From Cryptomeria japonica (taxonomy: Eukaryota; Streptophyta; Pinopsida; Cupressales; Cupressaceae): 64,000 nt of DNA. The DNA lies in assembly GCF_030272615.1 (NCBI RefSeq), contig NC_081415.1, forward strand, positions 103,034,796 through 103,098,795, read 5' to 3'. This document shows positions 1-14,905 of this stretch, piece after piece. A program made the position numbers and the translations under genes. The first letter of the stretch is position 1. Each line of letters begins with the position of its first letter. The notes under the pieces were generated by a model. The model saw only the letters and a program-made list of their open reading frames with translations, ran no database searches and was not told the DNA's origin.

Positions 1-1010
1 TCCTTTATCCAATCATCATCCTTAAGACCTTCTCTCACTAATTTTGGTTCAACTTTGGAAATCAGACAAGCACTTTCACTAATTTTTCTCCTTGTTTGCA
101 CTCCAACATTCTTGTCACCAATTATCTGATCTTAAGAGTGATTTAACCTTACATACCTATTTATAACTCATCTTATTCTTCTTCCATCAGTTGAGCAACA
201 TCCTCTGCACTGTTCTACCCAACATCATTCTGAATCTCTGGCTCAATAATCACAAGTTTTTGTTCATCATCTACTGCATCATATTTTTTGGTATCATCAT
301 ATTTATTAGAGTACTCATCAATCTTCACATTGACCCTCTCCACAATCTTGTTTGTCCTTTTGTTAAAACACTTGAAAGCTTTGCTCTTAGTAGAGAACCC
401 AAGGAATGTTCCTTCATCACTTTGAGGATCAAATTTACTAGTATACTCATCCCTTTTTAATAAAATATTTGTTGTCCAAAACTTTGAAATAACTGACATT
501 AGGACTATGACCATACCATAACTCATAGGGAGTCTTATCATTACCTTTCTTCACAAGTACCCGATTCAATGTGTACATTGCAGTGTTGACTGCTTCTCTC
601 CAAAACATCTTAGGTGCATCTCCTTGTATCAACATAGTCTTTGCTACTTCCACAATGGTCTGGTTTCTCCTTTCTACAATTCCATTTTGTTGTGGTGTCC
701 TAGGTGCAGACAATTGCTTAATTATTTCATTTTTATCACAATATCTCACAAATTCATCTGATGTGAACTCTCCGCCCCAATCAGATCTTAGACACTTAAG
801 ATTCTTATCGGTTTATTTTTCCACTAAGACCTTGAATGCCTTAAACTTGTTGAAAGCTTCTGACTTTTCCTTCAGAAAAGTAACCCACATCATTCTAGAA
901 AAATCCTCAGTAAATATCATGAAATATTTGTCATCATGAAAGCTTCTAGTCCTCATAGGACCACATAAGTCAGTGTGCACCAAATCTAACAATTTAGTGC
1001 TACTTTCTAC
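1..1010 (-). pseudogene. Ty1/copia pol fragment (integrase core to start of RT), truncated by window edge
   Basis: Read on the minus strand, this is the middle of a copia polyprotein. From about 990 to 450 it gives an integrase core with the HTD, SDWGGEF and NGIVERRN motifs that hold the three acidic catalytic residues. The copia segment ending near ELWYGHSPNVSYFKVL follows, then the region with GTFLGFSTKSKAFK, and at 1-110 the linker before RT (QTRRKISES, LKDDDWIK). The frame is broken: a stop lies in the integrase at about 812, and the frame shifts near 450-470. No LTR is seen on the right side, so the piece ends at about 1010 without its N-terminal half. The rest lies left of the window. 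The domain assignment is secure; the family is not determined. Confidence 0.9.
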
Positions 1011-2099
1011 CTCTCAATGATACCAAGCATAATAACTAAAATATATGCCTATCTGTAAAATCTAAAGTGAAATTTTAAACAGAGAACCAATTTTATTTTT
1101 GGTGGAAATAATGGTTTTTATTGTCTATTTTAAAGTCCATTTCAAAATCAAATCCAATTGAACTTCATAGATCAAAATGTTAAGGCATAACTTAATCCAG
1201 TTTGTGAATTGGGCTTTTATTGGAGAATGATATATCTATCTCATCTCTTTGTGAATGAAACTAGTGTTGATAATAGTCCATAATGCATCATGGTACACTT
1301 GATCACTATCGATCATACCTCATGAACATATATTTAATCATCTCTTGCTAGTATAGTACATGATAGTTGGTATTAAATCAAAAACAATAATTTATCTATC
1401 CATGGGCATCACATATTTTTAAATTATGACAAAGCTTGACATTCAACAAAATTAATTGATTTTCTTGATTTAGTTGTATTTAGATGATATCAATTTCTTA
1501 ATTCTCTTTTTCCTTGTGGAGGCATTTATATATTCAACAAGAAATGATATATATCAAATGGGAGCTTGGTGGATAACTAATTTATCAAAAATTCATTTTC
1601 ATTAGGGGGTATGTCTAGGATCATGGTGGGCCAAACAGGCCCTTAAGTGGCAATGAAAATCAGAAAAATAAAGTTAGGCAACTTGACATAAAAATTTGAA
1701 TAACTTACCAACATTATTTCAAAAATATGTCAGAATAGAATCTGTAGTAAATTGAATGTAGTTTCTAATCTACTAGTTGTTGTTTTTTTTTAAAATCTAT
1801 TTGACAAAAAAATGAAATTCAATGCAGTAGTATTAAAATTTTAGGAAAAAGTTAAGAAGTAGGTGTTTGTCTAATCAACCTAACCACAATCAAATCATAA
1901 AAAAAAATTATATGATTTTAGATATAAGTAGAAGACTCATGACCGCATGTTATAAATATTTTTTTGTATTTTTTTAAATAAATAAATTATTATTATTTTT
2001 TTACTATACTTTTAAAAAATATAAAAACTCATATGTTTGACCACCATAACTTGGTCAAAAATTTAGTGTGTTCTCAACATTTGAATTACATACTAATTA
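1011..2099. other. AT-rich intergenic DNA, nothing recognised
   Basis: No frame longer than noise, no RNA gene and no LTR end is visible. A/T runs are common, especially at 1960-2020. Confidence 0.6.
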
Positions 2100-2825
2100 T
2101 CTAGGGATAATAGTTATGGTGATGAGAAGGAGAGGCAATGAACGAGGGTTGGGAGCTAGGGATTCTATGTCACAGGAGGATGCAGATGAATCGGATGATG
2201 CAGAGGATGGAGATGGAGGTAGAGGTGAGATTTTTGTGTCTTAAGAGGTCATTGTGGTGGATTTCGTGGCTGGGGATAGGATTGGTGGTGGTGGGAGAGC
2301 TCGGGCTCACTCCCCCTAGATGTGGCTCGAGTTTCCTTCTTGTTGGCGGGAGCTTGACGGTGGGTGTCTTGAGGGAGACTGAGATCTATCGATGTTTGGT
2401 GGTCCATGGTGGTTGTCCTTGTTTGGTGGTTGTAGTTTGAATCTTTCCCTTTTTGTTGTGCTTTTTTCCTCCTTGTCGGCTACTTTGACCTTTTCAGGTG
2501 GATTTTTCTTCATTGTTTTCGGTGGGAGTTGGCCTCCTTCATCATCGGTGGTTATTGGCTTCAGTGGTGTTCACTATCTTGGGTACCTTTCCTATCTGCC
2601 TATTCAAGGGTTTTACCTAGCATGGTCTATTGAGGTGACTCCATCCCATATTGAGGTGGAGATGTGTTCAGATGGTCTTCCATTGTCTAGGTGTAGGGGT
2701 TGTTCCAGGTAGTTTTTCTCTAGACAGATTGTTCTATTTCCTTGGTGCTTTGCGAGTTGTTGAGGGTTTAGGGGTTGTTTTTTTTCCTCTTTTCTCAAGT
2801 GTTTGGCTCATCTTTTTCTTTTATG
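2100..2825. other. GT-rich stretch without a convincing gene
   Basis: Base composition changes sharply from AT-rich to G/T-rich on the plus strand. Open frames exist on both strands (for example 2138-2440 plus and 2316-2513 minus), but they are low-complexity and match no family I know. It may be the decayed body of a non-LTR or other element to which the downstream GGGAGCC repeats belong. That link is a guess. Confidence 0.35.
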
Positions 2826-3570
2826 GTTTTGGGAGCCATGATAAAACCCAGTTCTTATGGTTTGGGGAGCTTGTTAAACCCCCATGGGGTGGTGTATTAT
2901 GATTATGTGTTTTTTATGTATACCCCTATTTTCTTATTTCAGAGGAAGGTTAAGGGAGTCTTTCTAAAACCCTTGTTTTTTCTATTGATGGGGTCTTCTT
3001 TTCACTATCCTTATTCTTTAACTCCTAAGCCTCTTTCTCTCTTGTTTCAGTCACCTTTGGGTTTCCTTTGTTCGGTCTATTGAGGTGGCACCTTCTTCTA
3101 TCAAGGTGGAGATGGTTTGTTTTGAGGATGACCTCTTTTATATAGAGGTGATGTTGAGTGTTGTGTTTGATTACAGGAGCTATAGGTGGCATTTGGCAAT
3201 TCGGCTATCAGGTTGTGGGAGCCTTGAAAACCCTCGTTCAATGTTGAGGGAGCCTGGAAAAACCCTCATTCAAAGTTGAGGGAGCCTAGAAAAACCCTAC
3301 TTCTGGTTGTGGGAGCCCGATAAAACCCACTTTCTCAGGTTGTGGAAGCCTCTTAAAACCCATTCTCAAGGTTGAGGGAGCTTGGAAAAACCCTTGGTTT
3401 TTTTCTTTTATCATGGACAGGTTGGAGGGTAGCAATTTTCAAGGGCCCAATTTTGCCAGTTTGTGTTTTTGGTTAGGTTCAAGTTTTGTTGTTGGTGAGT
3501 TGGAGACTCTACTATAGGTTAAGGGAGCCTGGGAAAACCCTAATGTTTGGTTGGGGTGCTAGTTAAACCC
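2826..3570. repeat. Degenerate interspersed repeat GGGAGCC(N)AAAACCC
   Basis: A unit of about 33-40 bp made of TTGNGGGAGCC, a few bases, then AAAACCC and a variable spacer. It recurs at about 2829 and 2858, five or six times nearly head to tail at 3209-3400, and again at about 3522 and 3553. A looser version (CCCCTTCAAAACC, CCCCTCAAAACC) continues at 3820-3880. The core can pair with itself weakly (GGG with CCC), so each unit could form a short hairpin. No coding frame follows the repeat. Confidence 0.65.
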
Positions 3571-4797
3571 TCATTTTCTGTTTCTGAAGAGCTATAATGT
3601 AGTTTAAATCTGCTATTGTGGCCAGCCTGGTTTGCATTGTCTTTCTTTTGTGTTTGGTTGGCAGTTGTTTTGTTTGGTTGCTCTATGTTTTGTAGCCTCT
3701 TATGGCACAAGAGAAGTAATGTTTAATCCTTCTTGGATGTTTGTGGCTTTGCTGTTGTTTTGCTTTGTTGTATCTATTTGCATCATCCCTTTGTTGGTTC
3801 CATATCCATGAAAAATCCAAGGGCTTCAAGCCCCTTCAAAACCTATTGTATGGGGTTTTGGGTCCCCTCAAAACCTGTTTATCCTAATCAAAAACTTGGT
3901 CAAAACTTTATGAAATTCAATTTTTCATTTTTTAATCCTATAGTATACGAAGCAAAGAATGTTATGCATGTTTCGAATTCAAAAAATGTGATACCATTTG
4001 AAAGTTATAGATATTTTTTAATTTGCCTATCAATTAGGACTTCAGTCAAAATATCACCACATTTTGGCCCCTCATGCACATACCCTTAGAAACTAAATTA
4101 CTATAAGAAACTAAATTTAGTATTAGAAACTAAATCTACTCTCCCCTAAGTGAATATGTTCTATCCTTGGGCAAAACAACCTTGTCATCATCCTTAGTCT
4201 TATACTTATTGGATTTTGTCCATCCATCTTTGGGCCAATCCACCCTATTCTTAGGCAAACTCGATCCCTTTTAGGTGAATACACTTTTTCACTTTCCTCC
4301 ATCCTCTCACCCAATCATTGATCCCTCATTTATGTGAATCCATTTCCATTTTGGCAAATTTACCTTAACTTTGGTTGACTTTTCCTACCATCTTCTTGAA
4401 TGAAACTATCCTATCTTTGGGTGAATTCATTTCAAATTGAATAATAAAGAGTAATTTTTTATGTCCATCTAATAGTCATTATTCTCCCAAATCTAAAAGC
4501 ACCATTAAACATTTTTCTCTCTCCATATTCAAGATAAATAATTCATTTTTGTCACCTCCATATGCTTTCTAACTTTTCTAAAGTCAATACCTATCCGAGT
4601 CTAACCTTAATTCACATCTTATTCCAAGCTCATTATACATCCTAATCTTGGCTTTAGTAGGTCATCTATCCCCATTTTTCATCCTTAACTCATCAACCAA
4701 TCATCATGTCACAATATTATTATGGATAGTTCCTCCATAAATTTTCCACAACTCTACCCCTTTTTTATTATAATAAAATTATTGTTGATCAAGAATT
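3571..4797. other. Non-coding, AT-rich; nothing recognised
   Basis: Only short frames are present. The 3733-4089 plus frame has no recognisable domain. From 4130 to 4450 the sequence repeats loosely a phrase of the type CTTTGGGCAAA/TTGGGTGAAT, which looks like an old tandem array. Confidence 0.45.
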
Positions 4798-7309
<2,512 letters not shown>

Positions 7310-8546
7310 TGTTGATCAGGTTGAAATCACTAGAATATTGAGAAAGGGGGTGAATCAACATTCCCACAAATTTAAATACAACAAACTTTTCACAAATTAT
7401 ATTGTTATCAAACACACTTGACTGATATAAAACAATTAATACATAATAGAGATGAAGAACACAACCACAAGATAAACACCAGATTTTATACGTGGAAAAC
7501 CCAAATGGGAAAAACCATGGAGAGTGTTGATTCTCATGATAATATAACTAGATATAGTTGTGTCTACAAATGGGTGGCTCACTGCCAAATTACAAAAACG
7601 GCTCACTTTTGGACTTCTCATTGCAGATTTCTCATTGCAGATATATAAGAGATGACTAACGATCAGAATGCTCACTACAACTGGAAAGGTTGAAATAAAA
7701 AGGTTTGCATCTCCAAATTCATGGGATCAGTTCCAAGTTTAAGATCAGATTACAAATCTCAAACTCTATAGTATATTTGATTAGATATCTCTACACAACT
7801 ATCCTACAGTAGGTCCGGTAAAGGACTACTACAACACTGATTGCCTCTATTGTTTGCAACTCACAGTTCACAAACACTGCTACCTTTGTTGCCAACTATC
7901 ATTCGCACATCACACACCTTCACTCACTCACTTTTTCAATATCATACCACTATATATGTATATGTATATATACCAGAGGGCACAAGTACAAAATAGTGTG
8001 TCGGTCAAGCCCAACACGTTATCAATAAGCTTATGTCGATCTCTGCAAGACTTCTAAAAACTTCCTTTACATACTTATAATTACCAATGCATATACCAAA
8101 ATTATAGGAAAGGGACAGGGTCATCCAGACTCAAGAATACCAACCCATTATCACAAGATCAAGCCCAATATCTCAAAATGTAGACTCCACACAAACCAAG
8201 GAAACCACAACACATAGGTTGAAGAGATACTTCTAATAATTACCAGAAGCGCTAACACCGAGACACCAAGATCAACAAGAACTCCTAACACCGGGATGTT
8301 GGGTTCAATGAGAACTCAATTAAACCTCAAAATTCATCATCCAAATTTGTCCATGATAGTAACTTCTGACCAAAACCGCAACACATTGCACATACATACT
8401 GACTACATATAATCCTCGCATACAATACAACAATATCTATAACATCCATAACATGTGGATTGATATCCAGGGCTCATACATTATCCGGTATAGAACCGGA
8501 TGACTGGTTTGACATCAATGAAAATATTATTCACACAAGTCTAACA
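7310..8546 (-). repeat. 3' LTR of the copia-type element
   Basis: 1,237 bp, bounded on the plus strand by TGTTGATC and GTCTAACA (TG...CA). It aligns base by base with 17846-19013. The minus strand holds the copia-like phrase GTTTTTCCCATTTGGGTTTT near 7497-7516. The five bases to its left are AATTA; the matching duplication cannot be checked because the other end of the element is outside the window. Confidence 0.88.
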
Positions 8547-8558
8547 ATCTCCCCCTTT
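8547..8558 (-). promoter_or_regulatory. Polypurine tract (plus-strand DNA primer)
   Basis: On the minus strand AAAGGGGGAGAT directly precedes the 3' LTR start TGTTAGAC. This is the normal place for the primer of second-strand synthesis. Confidence 0.85.
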
Positions 8559-9818
8559 GTCATTGATGGCAAAACATATTCAAAACATAATTGTGCCAAC
8601 TCCCACTTACTCATGAAATTCCTCAAAACCACATTCCTTGAACTCATATTCCTTTCTCACCCTTTTGACATCAAGGACAAAGGATGCTTCTAATGAAAAC
8701 TGAAAGAAAAGATATATATAACCAAAATGTCCAAAAAAAATGAACCTTACACAAAGAAACTTTCAATTGCTCTTCTTCGGAAATATAAGCTTATACTTTT
8801 CTTTTAGTTCTGGAATAATTTCCCAAGAACGTATAGACAATTTTAATACTCTTTGAAAGAATTATGCACTCAACCAGTAAATCAACCGAATTTGAAAAAT
8901 TATTCGGAGCAGTTGGATTTTGCTCATGTACTCAACTACGTTCTCAAGCAATACTGAAAAGTGCTATATCTTAGCTTCAACAATTTCCTTAAACTTCCAA
9001 AACATACTCACAAATTTTTCTTTTTTCTTTTGCAACAAAAGAAGATCATCCTAAAGAGAATTAACTCTTTTCCTCTGCTCACCATCCTTATCACTTAAAA
9101 AATCAAAATACTTGCCTAGACTTGTCAGTTCGGCTTCAATAGCATCAATCTTACCTTTGTGCTTCACAGCAGCTACTAGCTAATACAATATCTATAGACT
9201 CTACTAGCATTACGGATACAATCTCTCAATTCCTCTATACATGTTGACAAGTTATTTTGAGCAATAGTACATTCATTAAGGAGATTTTTCATATCCAAGC
9301 CTTTTTCTTCAAATAACTACTCAGACATTCTTTCTTTCAAGACCTCATTCAAAGATTATAGAAGCAAATTACTAATATCTTCTAGATAGATGTTATTTCG
9401 GATCAAATGCTTCATCAAAATACTCTCATGTTTAAACTGACTAAGGTCAACCATTTCATACCAATCTTCTTAATTCCATCTATATTATCAACCAGTTTTA
9501 ACAAATCAGACTCATCATATGAGTCTCCATCTTCCTGCTCATCAACTTCTGAAACTCCTATAGCTGCAGGGGATTTTCAATCTTCAATTACCATGACATC
9601 TTCCACCTTTCTTCTCTTTGGCTTTGAAACACCAATATGAACAAGCTATCTCCTTTTCTTCTTTTCAGTGGACAAATCTATAGAACCAGAAGAGAAAGAC
9701 ATAAATCCTAGGCAAACTCTCCAAAAATCCACAAATGATTTGAAATAACCATTGCAAACTTCCTCTTTGTTAGCCAAACTGTTCAAATACCTAAATATTT
9801 GTCTTGAAATAGGAATGA
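8559..9818 (-). pseudogene. Distal part of the unknown ORF and 3' untranslated region of the copia-type element
   Basis: On the minus strand 9903-9646 gives an open stretch with RQIFRYLNSLANKEEV, a hydrophobic FWRVCLGF motif and a KKKRR end. It continues the coding region seen at 15751-16434, from which it is separated by the TIR insertion. Weaker, stop-ridden coding-like sequence (acidic, Asp/Glu/Ser-rich) follows to about 9000, and 8559-9000 is untranslated. I do not recognise the protein. Confidence 0.55.
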
Positions 9819-9884
9819 GTAAGTGCACAAAGATGGTGGTCAGAAAAGTGGACACACCCAAAAAAAACATGAAAAACACCAAAA

Positions 9885-10085
9885 CGCGCACGGGGTATTT
9901 CAAATTTAAATAACCCTGTACGCGTTTAGGCTCGTTTTGCCAAGCCTAACCAAAGCTAAACCACATGTGCAGTTTAAAACATACTAACCATGTACGCAGT
10001 TTAAAGAATACTAACCACATACATGGTTTAAAGCATACTAACCATGTATGCGGTTTAAAAACTAAAACCACATACGTGGTTCTGT
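9885..10085. repeat. Left subterminal repeats of the TIR element
   Basis: Five or six copies of a unit of about 30 bp containing CATGTACGCAGTTTAAA or ACATACATGGTTTAAA, each holding a CATRYATG-like or GTACGC core. Subterminal arrays of this kind often bind transposase in DNA transposons. Confidence 0.65.
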
Positions 10086-10329
10086 CTGTCAATAAAATGC
10101 AATTCACTTAGCATTCCATTAGGTTTTTCAGTAGGATATATACATAAAATATAACATTAAACTATAAGTGAAATTTCTCTTTGTCTTTTATCTTTCTTAT
10201 ACTTTAAGTTATATTTTATGTATATATTGTCAGGATGTTTGAGAGTGGTTCCAGATCTCTAAGAGTTATAATGCAGATTCTAGTTTTTTGAGTATTCTTA
10301 TAAATTTCAGACTTAGTCAAATTTCAATA

Positions 10330-10754
10330 ATCAGCATGCTCATATCAGCATTATGTCTCTCATCTCTTCCCTACATTCCCCTTCTCTCTTCCTTAACCCC
10401 TACCTTTTTGTCTCTTAGGCATCTCCCTCTCTACTTTCTTCCCTCTCTCGGGTATCTCTCCGTCTCTTTCTCATCTCCCTCAACCTCTTTCTCTCTTTCA
10501 TATATCCCTCTCTTTCTCTCCCTCTCTCAAATATATCTCTCTCACTCTCTCCCCCTCTCTTAAGTCTCTCTCTCTCTCTCATTCTCTCCCTCTCCCTCCC
10601 CTCCCTTTCTCTTCCTTTGTCAAGTATTTCTTTCCCTCTAACTCTCTTTCTCTCTCCCCCTCTTGCTCCATTTCTCTCTCTCAAGTCTCTCTCCTTCTCT
10701 CTATCACATCTCTGGCTATCAACCTTTATCTCTCTCTCTCTCTCATCTTCTATC

Positions 10755-10797
<43 letters not shown>

Positions 10798-10905
10798 CTC
10801 TCTCCCTATCTGCCTCTATCTCTCTATCTCACTCTCCTCCTCTGTCAAGTGTATCTCTTTCCCACTCTCTCCCTACCTCCCCACCTCCCTTTCTATTTTT
10901 CCCTT

Positions 10906-10964
<59 letters not shown>

Positions 10965-11090
10965 ATTCTTTCTCTCTTAAGTCTCTCTCCCTATCTGCCT
11001 CTATCTCTCTATCTCGCTCTCCTCCTCTGTCAAGTGTATCTCTTTCCCACTCTCTCCCTACCTCCCCACCTCCCTTTCTATTTTTCCCTT

Positions 11091-11135
<45 letters not shown>

Positions 11136-11450
11136 ATCCTTTATCTTTGAAGTCTCTCCCTCTCATCCTCATTCTCTCTATCTCACTCTCTCCTTCTCTC
11201 AGGTGTCTCTCTCTCATTCTCCCCCTCTCCCCTCTCCCTTCCTCTCTCCCTTTCTCATTACCTCTCTTTCTCACTCTCTCCCTCTCTCCCTCTCTTTGCA
11301 CCTCTCTCTCTCTAGTCTCTTGTAATATCCTTCCACCTATTCCTCCCTCTCACTCAGACTCTATCTCTCACCCTCTCTTTCTCTCTCTCACCTTTCCTCC
11401 CTTGACGTCTTAGGTCTCTCTTTCTCTCCCAATCCTTCTATCTACCTCTT

Positions 11451-11485
<35 letters not shown>
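10330..11485. repeat. 1.15-kb polypyrimidine (CT-rich) tract with an internal duplication
   Basis: The plus strand is almost wholly C/T, built from (TC)n runs and words such as TCAAGTCTCTCTC. A segment beginning AAGTCTCTCTCCCTATCTGC at about 10795 is repeated at about 10979, a period near 184 bp. Open frames here are artefacts of composition. Confidence 0.95.
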
Positions 11486-11486
11486 A

Positions 11487-14286
11487 GGACACCATATGAC
11501 CTCTTAGGAAACAATATGACCTCTAATGACACCTAAGGGATAATATGGTGTCCTAGGAGGTCATAGAATACCATATGACCCTTTAGGACAACATACGACC
11601 CATAATGACACCATATGGAGTCCTAAGGGATCATATGGTGTCCTAAGGGATCATAAAACACCATATGACCCGTTAGAACACCATATGACCCATAATGACA
11701 TGTAAGAGGTCATATGGAGTCCTTGTTGAGAAAAATGGTGTCTCAACCTTGCATTTATGTGAGGTTACTATTTATAGTAAGTTTTCATTTGAGCACAAAA
11801 TGGTGCGAAACTCTCCCTGAAGCTTCTGGTTGGCTAGATAAGCATTCCGGTAAAGTTTCGTCGCAAGGTCACAGCTAGTTTTGAAGATATTAAAGTTTTC
11901 GTCTTGGAGGGGTGCAATAAAATATTTAAACTTAATTTTGGAGACTTTAGAGGCTCCGAAATGCCCTGAAAAGTGGCCGTAACCGGCAAAGCGGGTTACG
12001 AGGTGATAGAGCACTTCGTGAGCTTTCCGGCGCTTCAAACGGTTCGTCAATCGGACACCCGGTTCTCAAGTTATGGCCTCCGGAAGTTTGTACTCCTGAA
12101 ATAGGAAAAATAATTTGTATCGGATACATAAATGAGCGGTAAAAGGGAGCGACACGTGTTGATGTGTGCTTTAACATGTCATAGGGCATCTAGAAGGGAG
12201 ATAAGGTCAGCTACACCTTATTGGGTGGTTTTAGCCCATGGTTTTGTAATACCGTTTGATGGTTTCTTGTATTGTATCTCCTATTTATGAGGTGTGTGAG
12301 ATAGAGGTTGTGTGTAAGAGTCCTATGGCTATTGAGTTGCCTCTGAATCTCTGATTAACGGTACTCCTGTGAAGAGCTTGCTCTGCAAGTATTTTGTAAT
12401 CTGTTTTTGATTGCTGAATAAAATATTGAGCTGCTTTTGGAGGGTGGGGTTTTTCTCCCGAAAGGGTTTTCCCCACGTAAATCATTGTGTTGTGGTATGA
12501 ATGCTATTATATCTATTTCTATTTTTTGTAACTGTTGTAATGATCTGAAAAAGTTTTGCATTACCCTCCTCTCAAGGTTAGTGTAGGAAGTTGTTTCCGC
12601 TACTTAACTTCCTTACAGTCCTAAGGGGTTATAAGACACCATATGACCCCTTAACACACCATACAACCCATAATGACACCAAATGGTGTCCTAAGTGGTC
12701 ATAAAACACTATATGACCTCTTAGGACACCATACGACCCATAATGACACCATATGGAGTCCTAAGGGGTCAAATAGTGTCCTAAGGGGTCGTAGGAGACC
12801 ATATGACCCCTTAGGACACCATATGACCCCTAATGACACCATATGGTGTCCTAAGTGGTCCAAAGGTGTCCTAGGGGTCATACGACAATATAAGACACAT
12901 AAAGATACCATATGGTGTCCTAATGACTCATAGGACACCATATGACCCTTAGAACACAATACGACCCCTAACAACATCTAAGGGGTCATATGGTATCCTA
13001 AGGGGTCATATGACACTATATGATCCATTAGAACACCATAGGACCTATAATGATGCCAAATAGTATCCTAAGGGGTCATAGAACACCATATTACCCTTTA
13101 GGGCACCATATGGTGTTTTTATGGGTCGTATGGTATCTTGAGGGGCCATATAGCATCCTATAACCCCTTAGGACACCATATGATGTCGTTATGGGTTGTA
13201 TGGTTTCTTAAGGGGTCATATGGTGTCCTAAGGGGTCATAGGACACCATATGATCTCTTAGGAAATAATATGACCTCTACTGACACCTAAGGGATCATTT
13301 GGTGTCCTAAGAGGTCATAGAATACCATATGATCCTTTAGGACACCATACGACCCATAACGACACCATATGGAGTCCTAAGGGATCATAGAACACCATAT
13401 GACCTGTTAGGACACCATATGACCCATAACGACATGTAAGAGGTCATATGGAGTCCTAAGTAGTCATAAGACACCATATGACCCTTTAGCACACCATACA
13501 ACCCATAATGACACCAAATGGTGTCCTAAGAGGTGATAAAACACTATATGACCTCTTAGGACACCATACGACCCATAATGACACCATATGAAGTCCTAAG
13601 GGGTCAAACAGTGTCCTAAGGGGTCGTAGGAGACCATATGACCCCTTAGGACACCATATGGCCCCTAATGACACCATATGGTGTCCTAAGTGGTCATAAG
13701 GTGTCCTAGGGGTCATACGACAACATAAGACACATAACGATACCATATGGTGTCCTAATGGGTCATAGGACACCATCTGACCCTTAGAACATAATACGAC
13801 CCCTAACAACATCTAAGGGGTCATAGGACACTATATGATCCCTTAGCACACCATAGGACCTATAATGATGCCAAATAGTGTCCTAAGGGGTCATAAAACC
13901 CCAAATGACCCTTTAGGACACCATATGGTGTTGTTATGGGTTGTATGGTGTCCTGAGGAGTCATATTACATCCTATGACCCCTTAAGACACCATATGGTG
14001 TCATTATGGGTTGTATGATGTGTTAAGGGGTCATATGTTGTCCTAAGGGGTCATAGGACACCATGTGACCTCTTAGGAAACAATATGACCTCTAATGACA
14101 TGTAAGGGATCATATGGTATCCTAATGGGTCATAGAATACCATATGACCCTTTAGGACACCATATGGAATCCTAAGGGGTCATATGGTGTCCTAAGGGAT
14201 CATAGAACACCATATGACCCATAACGACACCTAAGGGGTCATAATACACCATATGACCCCTTAGTACAACATACGACCCATAAATA
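11487..14286. repeat. Palindromic satellite array (CACCATATGACCCCTTAG family)
   Basis: The array is built of a basic word of about 20 bp, GACACCATATGACCCCTTAG, present in both orientations (CTAAGGGGTCATATGGTGTC), with an almost symmetrical CCATATGG core. Longer blocks repeat as well. The block starting CTCTTAGGAAACAATATGAC recurs at about 11500, 13256 and 14070, and 12699-12977 matches 13486-13812 with an offset of 835 bp. A higher-order unit of roughly 0.82-0.86 kb is therefore present in about three copies. A solo LTR interrupts the first copy at 11724-12617. Confidence 0.95.
11724..12617 (+). mobile_element. Solo copia LTR in the satellite, TSD GTCCT
   Basis: 894 bp from TGTTGAG to CCTTACA, flanked by GTCCT at 11719-11723 and 12618-12622. 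The satellite phrase resumes exactly after the duplication. AATAAA at about 12418 and the phrase GGTTTTCCCCACGTAAAT near 12465, typical of the 3' part of copia LTRs, give a plus orientation. No internal region is present, so it arose by LTR-LTR recombination. It is unrelated to the other LTRs in the window. Confidence 0.9.
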
Positions 14287-14443
14287 TTATCCAACCAATA
14301 CATCCACATGATCCAAAGAAACCAATACGTTCATTTTCTTCAAACATTCTACTTTATATCCTATCTTCTTTAAAAAAAAAAAGAAAACCGACCACCTTGT
14401 CAATCTTCTTATCACCTTATATATGCAAACAAAAAGAAGATAT
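14287..14443. other. Spacer between satellite and GA-rich arm
   Basis: Unique sequence with no recognised feature, apart from a short A run at 14372-14384. Confidence 0.5.
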
Positions 14444-14556
14444 ATTGGAGGGAGAGGGAGAGAGAGGGGATGGAGAGAGAGAGAGAGGGAGAAGGGGAGA
14501 GAGAGAGAGAGAGAGAGAGGCACCTTGTATGCACTTGAGAGGGGGAGAGAGGGAGA
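14444..14556. repeat. GA-rich tract, inverted partner of the CT-rich arm
   Basis: Runs of (GA)n and GGGAGA. It lies near the right end of the TIR element as the CT tract lies near the left end, so the two arms are complementary in composition. Confidence 0.9.
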
Positions 14557-14569
14557 CAATACACATACG

Positions 14570-14692
14570 TGTGTATATATATTTAATATATTATATATTA
14601 TTATATACATATATATATATAAATATTATATATATATATATATATATTTAAATATTATATATAAATTATATATTATATGTATATATATACAA
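14570..14692. repeat. AT/TATA-rich microsatellite
   Basis: Interrupted (AT)n and ATTATATA runs directly after the GA tract. Confidence 0.9.
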
Positions 14693-14724
14693 TAGCATAT
14701 TATACACAGTCCCAAAATTTAAAC

Positions 14725-14905
14725 AAACCTAGCCCGTATGCACTATTTATAGTAAAAATAACGCGTACGCACTTTTTATAGTACAAATAGCGCGTACACG
14801 CTTTTTATAGTTAAGATAGAACATACGCGCTTCTTACACCATAAGTACCTCGTACGCATTTTTTATACCATAGGTACCCTGTACGTGCTTTTGTCTGTTT
14901 AGGCT
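14725..14905. repeat. Right subterminal repeats of the TIR element
   Basis: Five units of about 33 bp with the core CGTACGC(A/G)CTTTTTATA, recalling the GTACGC cores of the left end. They end at GTCTGTTTAGGCTTG; the left end has TTTAGGCTCGTTTTGCC. Confidence 0.65.

Noticed and set aside
2138-2798. Possible LINE ORF1 in the GT-rich block
   Set aside because: No zinc knuckle, endonuclease or RT motif in any frame nearby.
10288-11413. Several frames of 70-126 codons rich in Ser/Leu or Arg/Glu
   Set aside because: All come from the CT-rich tract.
12699-13812. Two similar minus frames (MLLGVVLCSKG...) that look like a duplicated protein
   Set aside because: They are translations of the satellite; their likeness reflects the 835-bp repeat.
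11487-14286. CRISPR-like regular repeats
   Set aside because: No constant repeat with unique spacers, and the genome is a plant.
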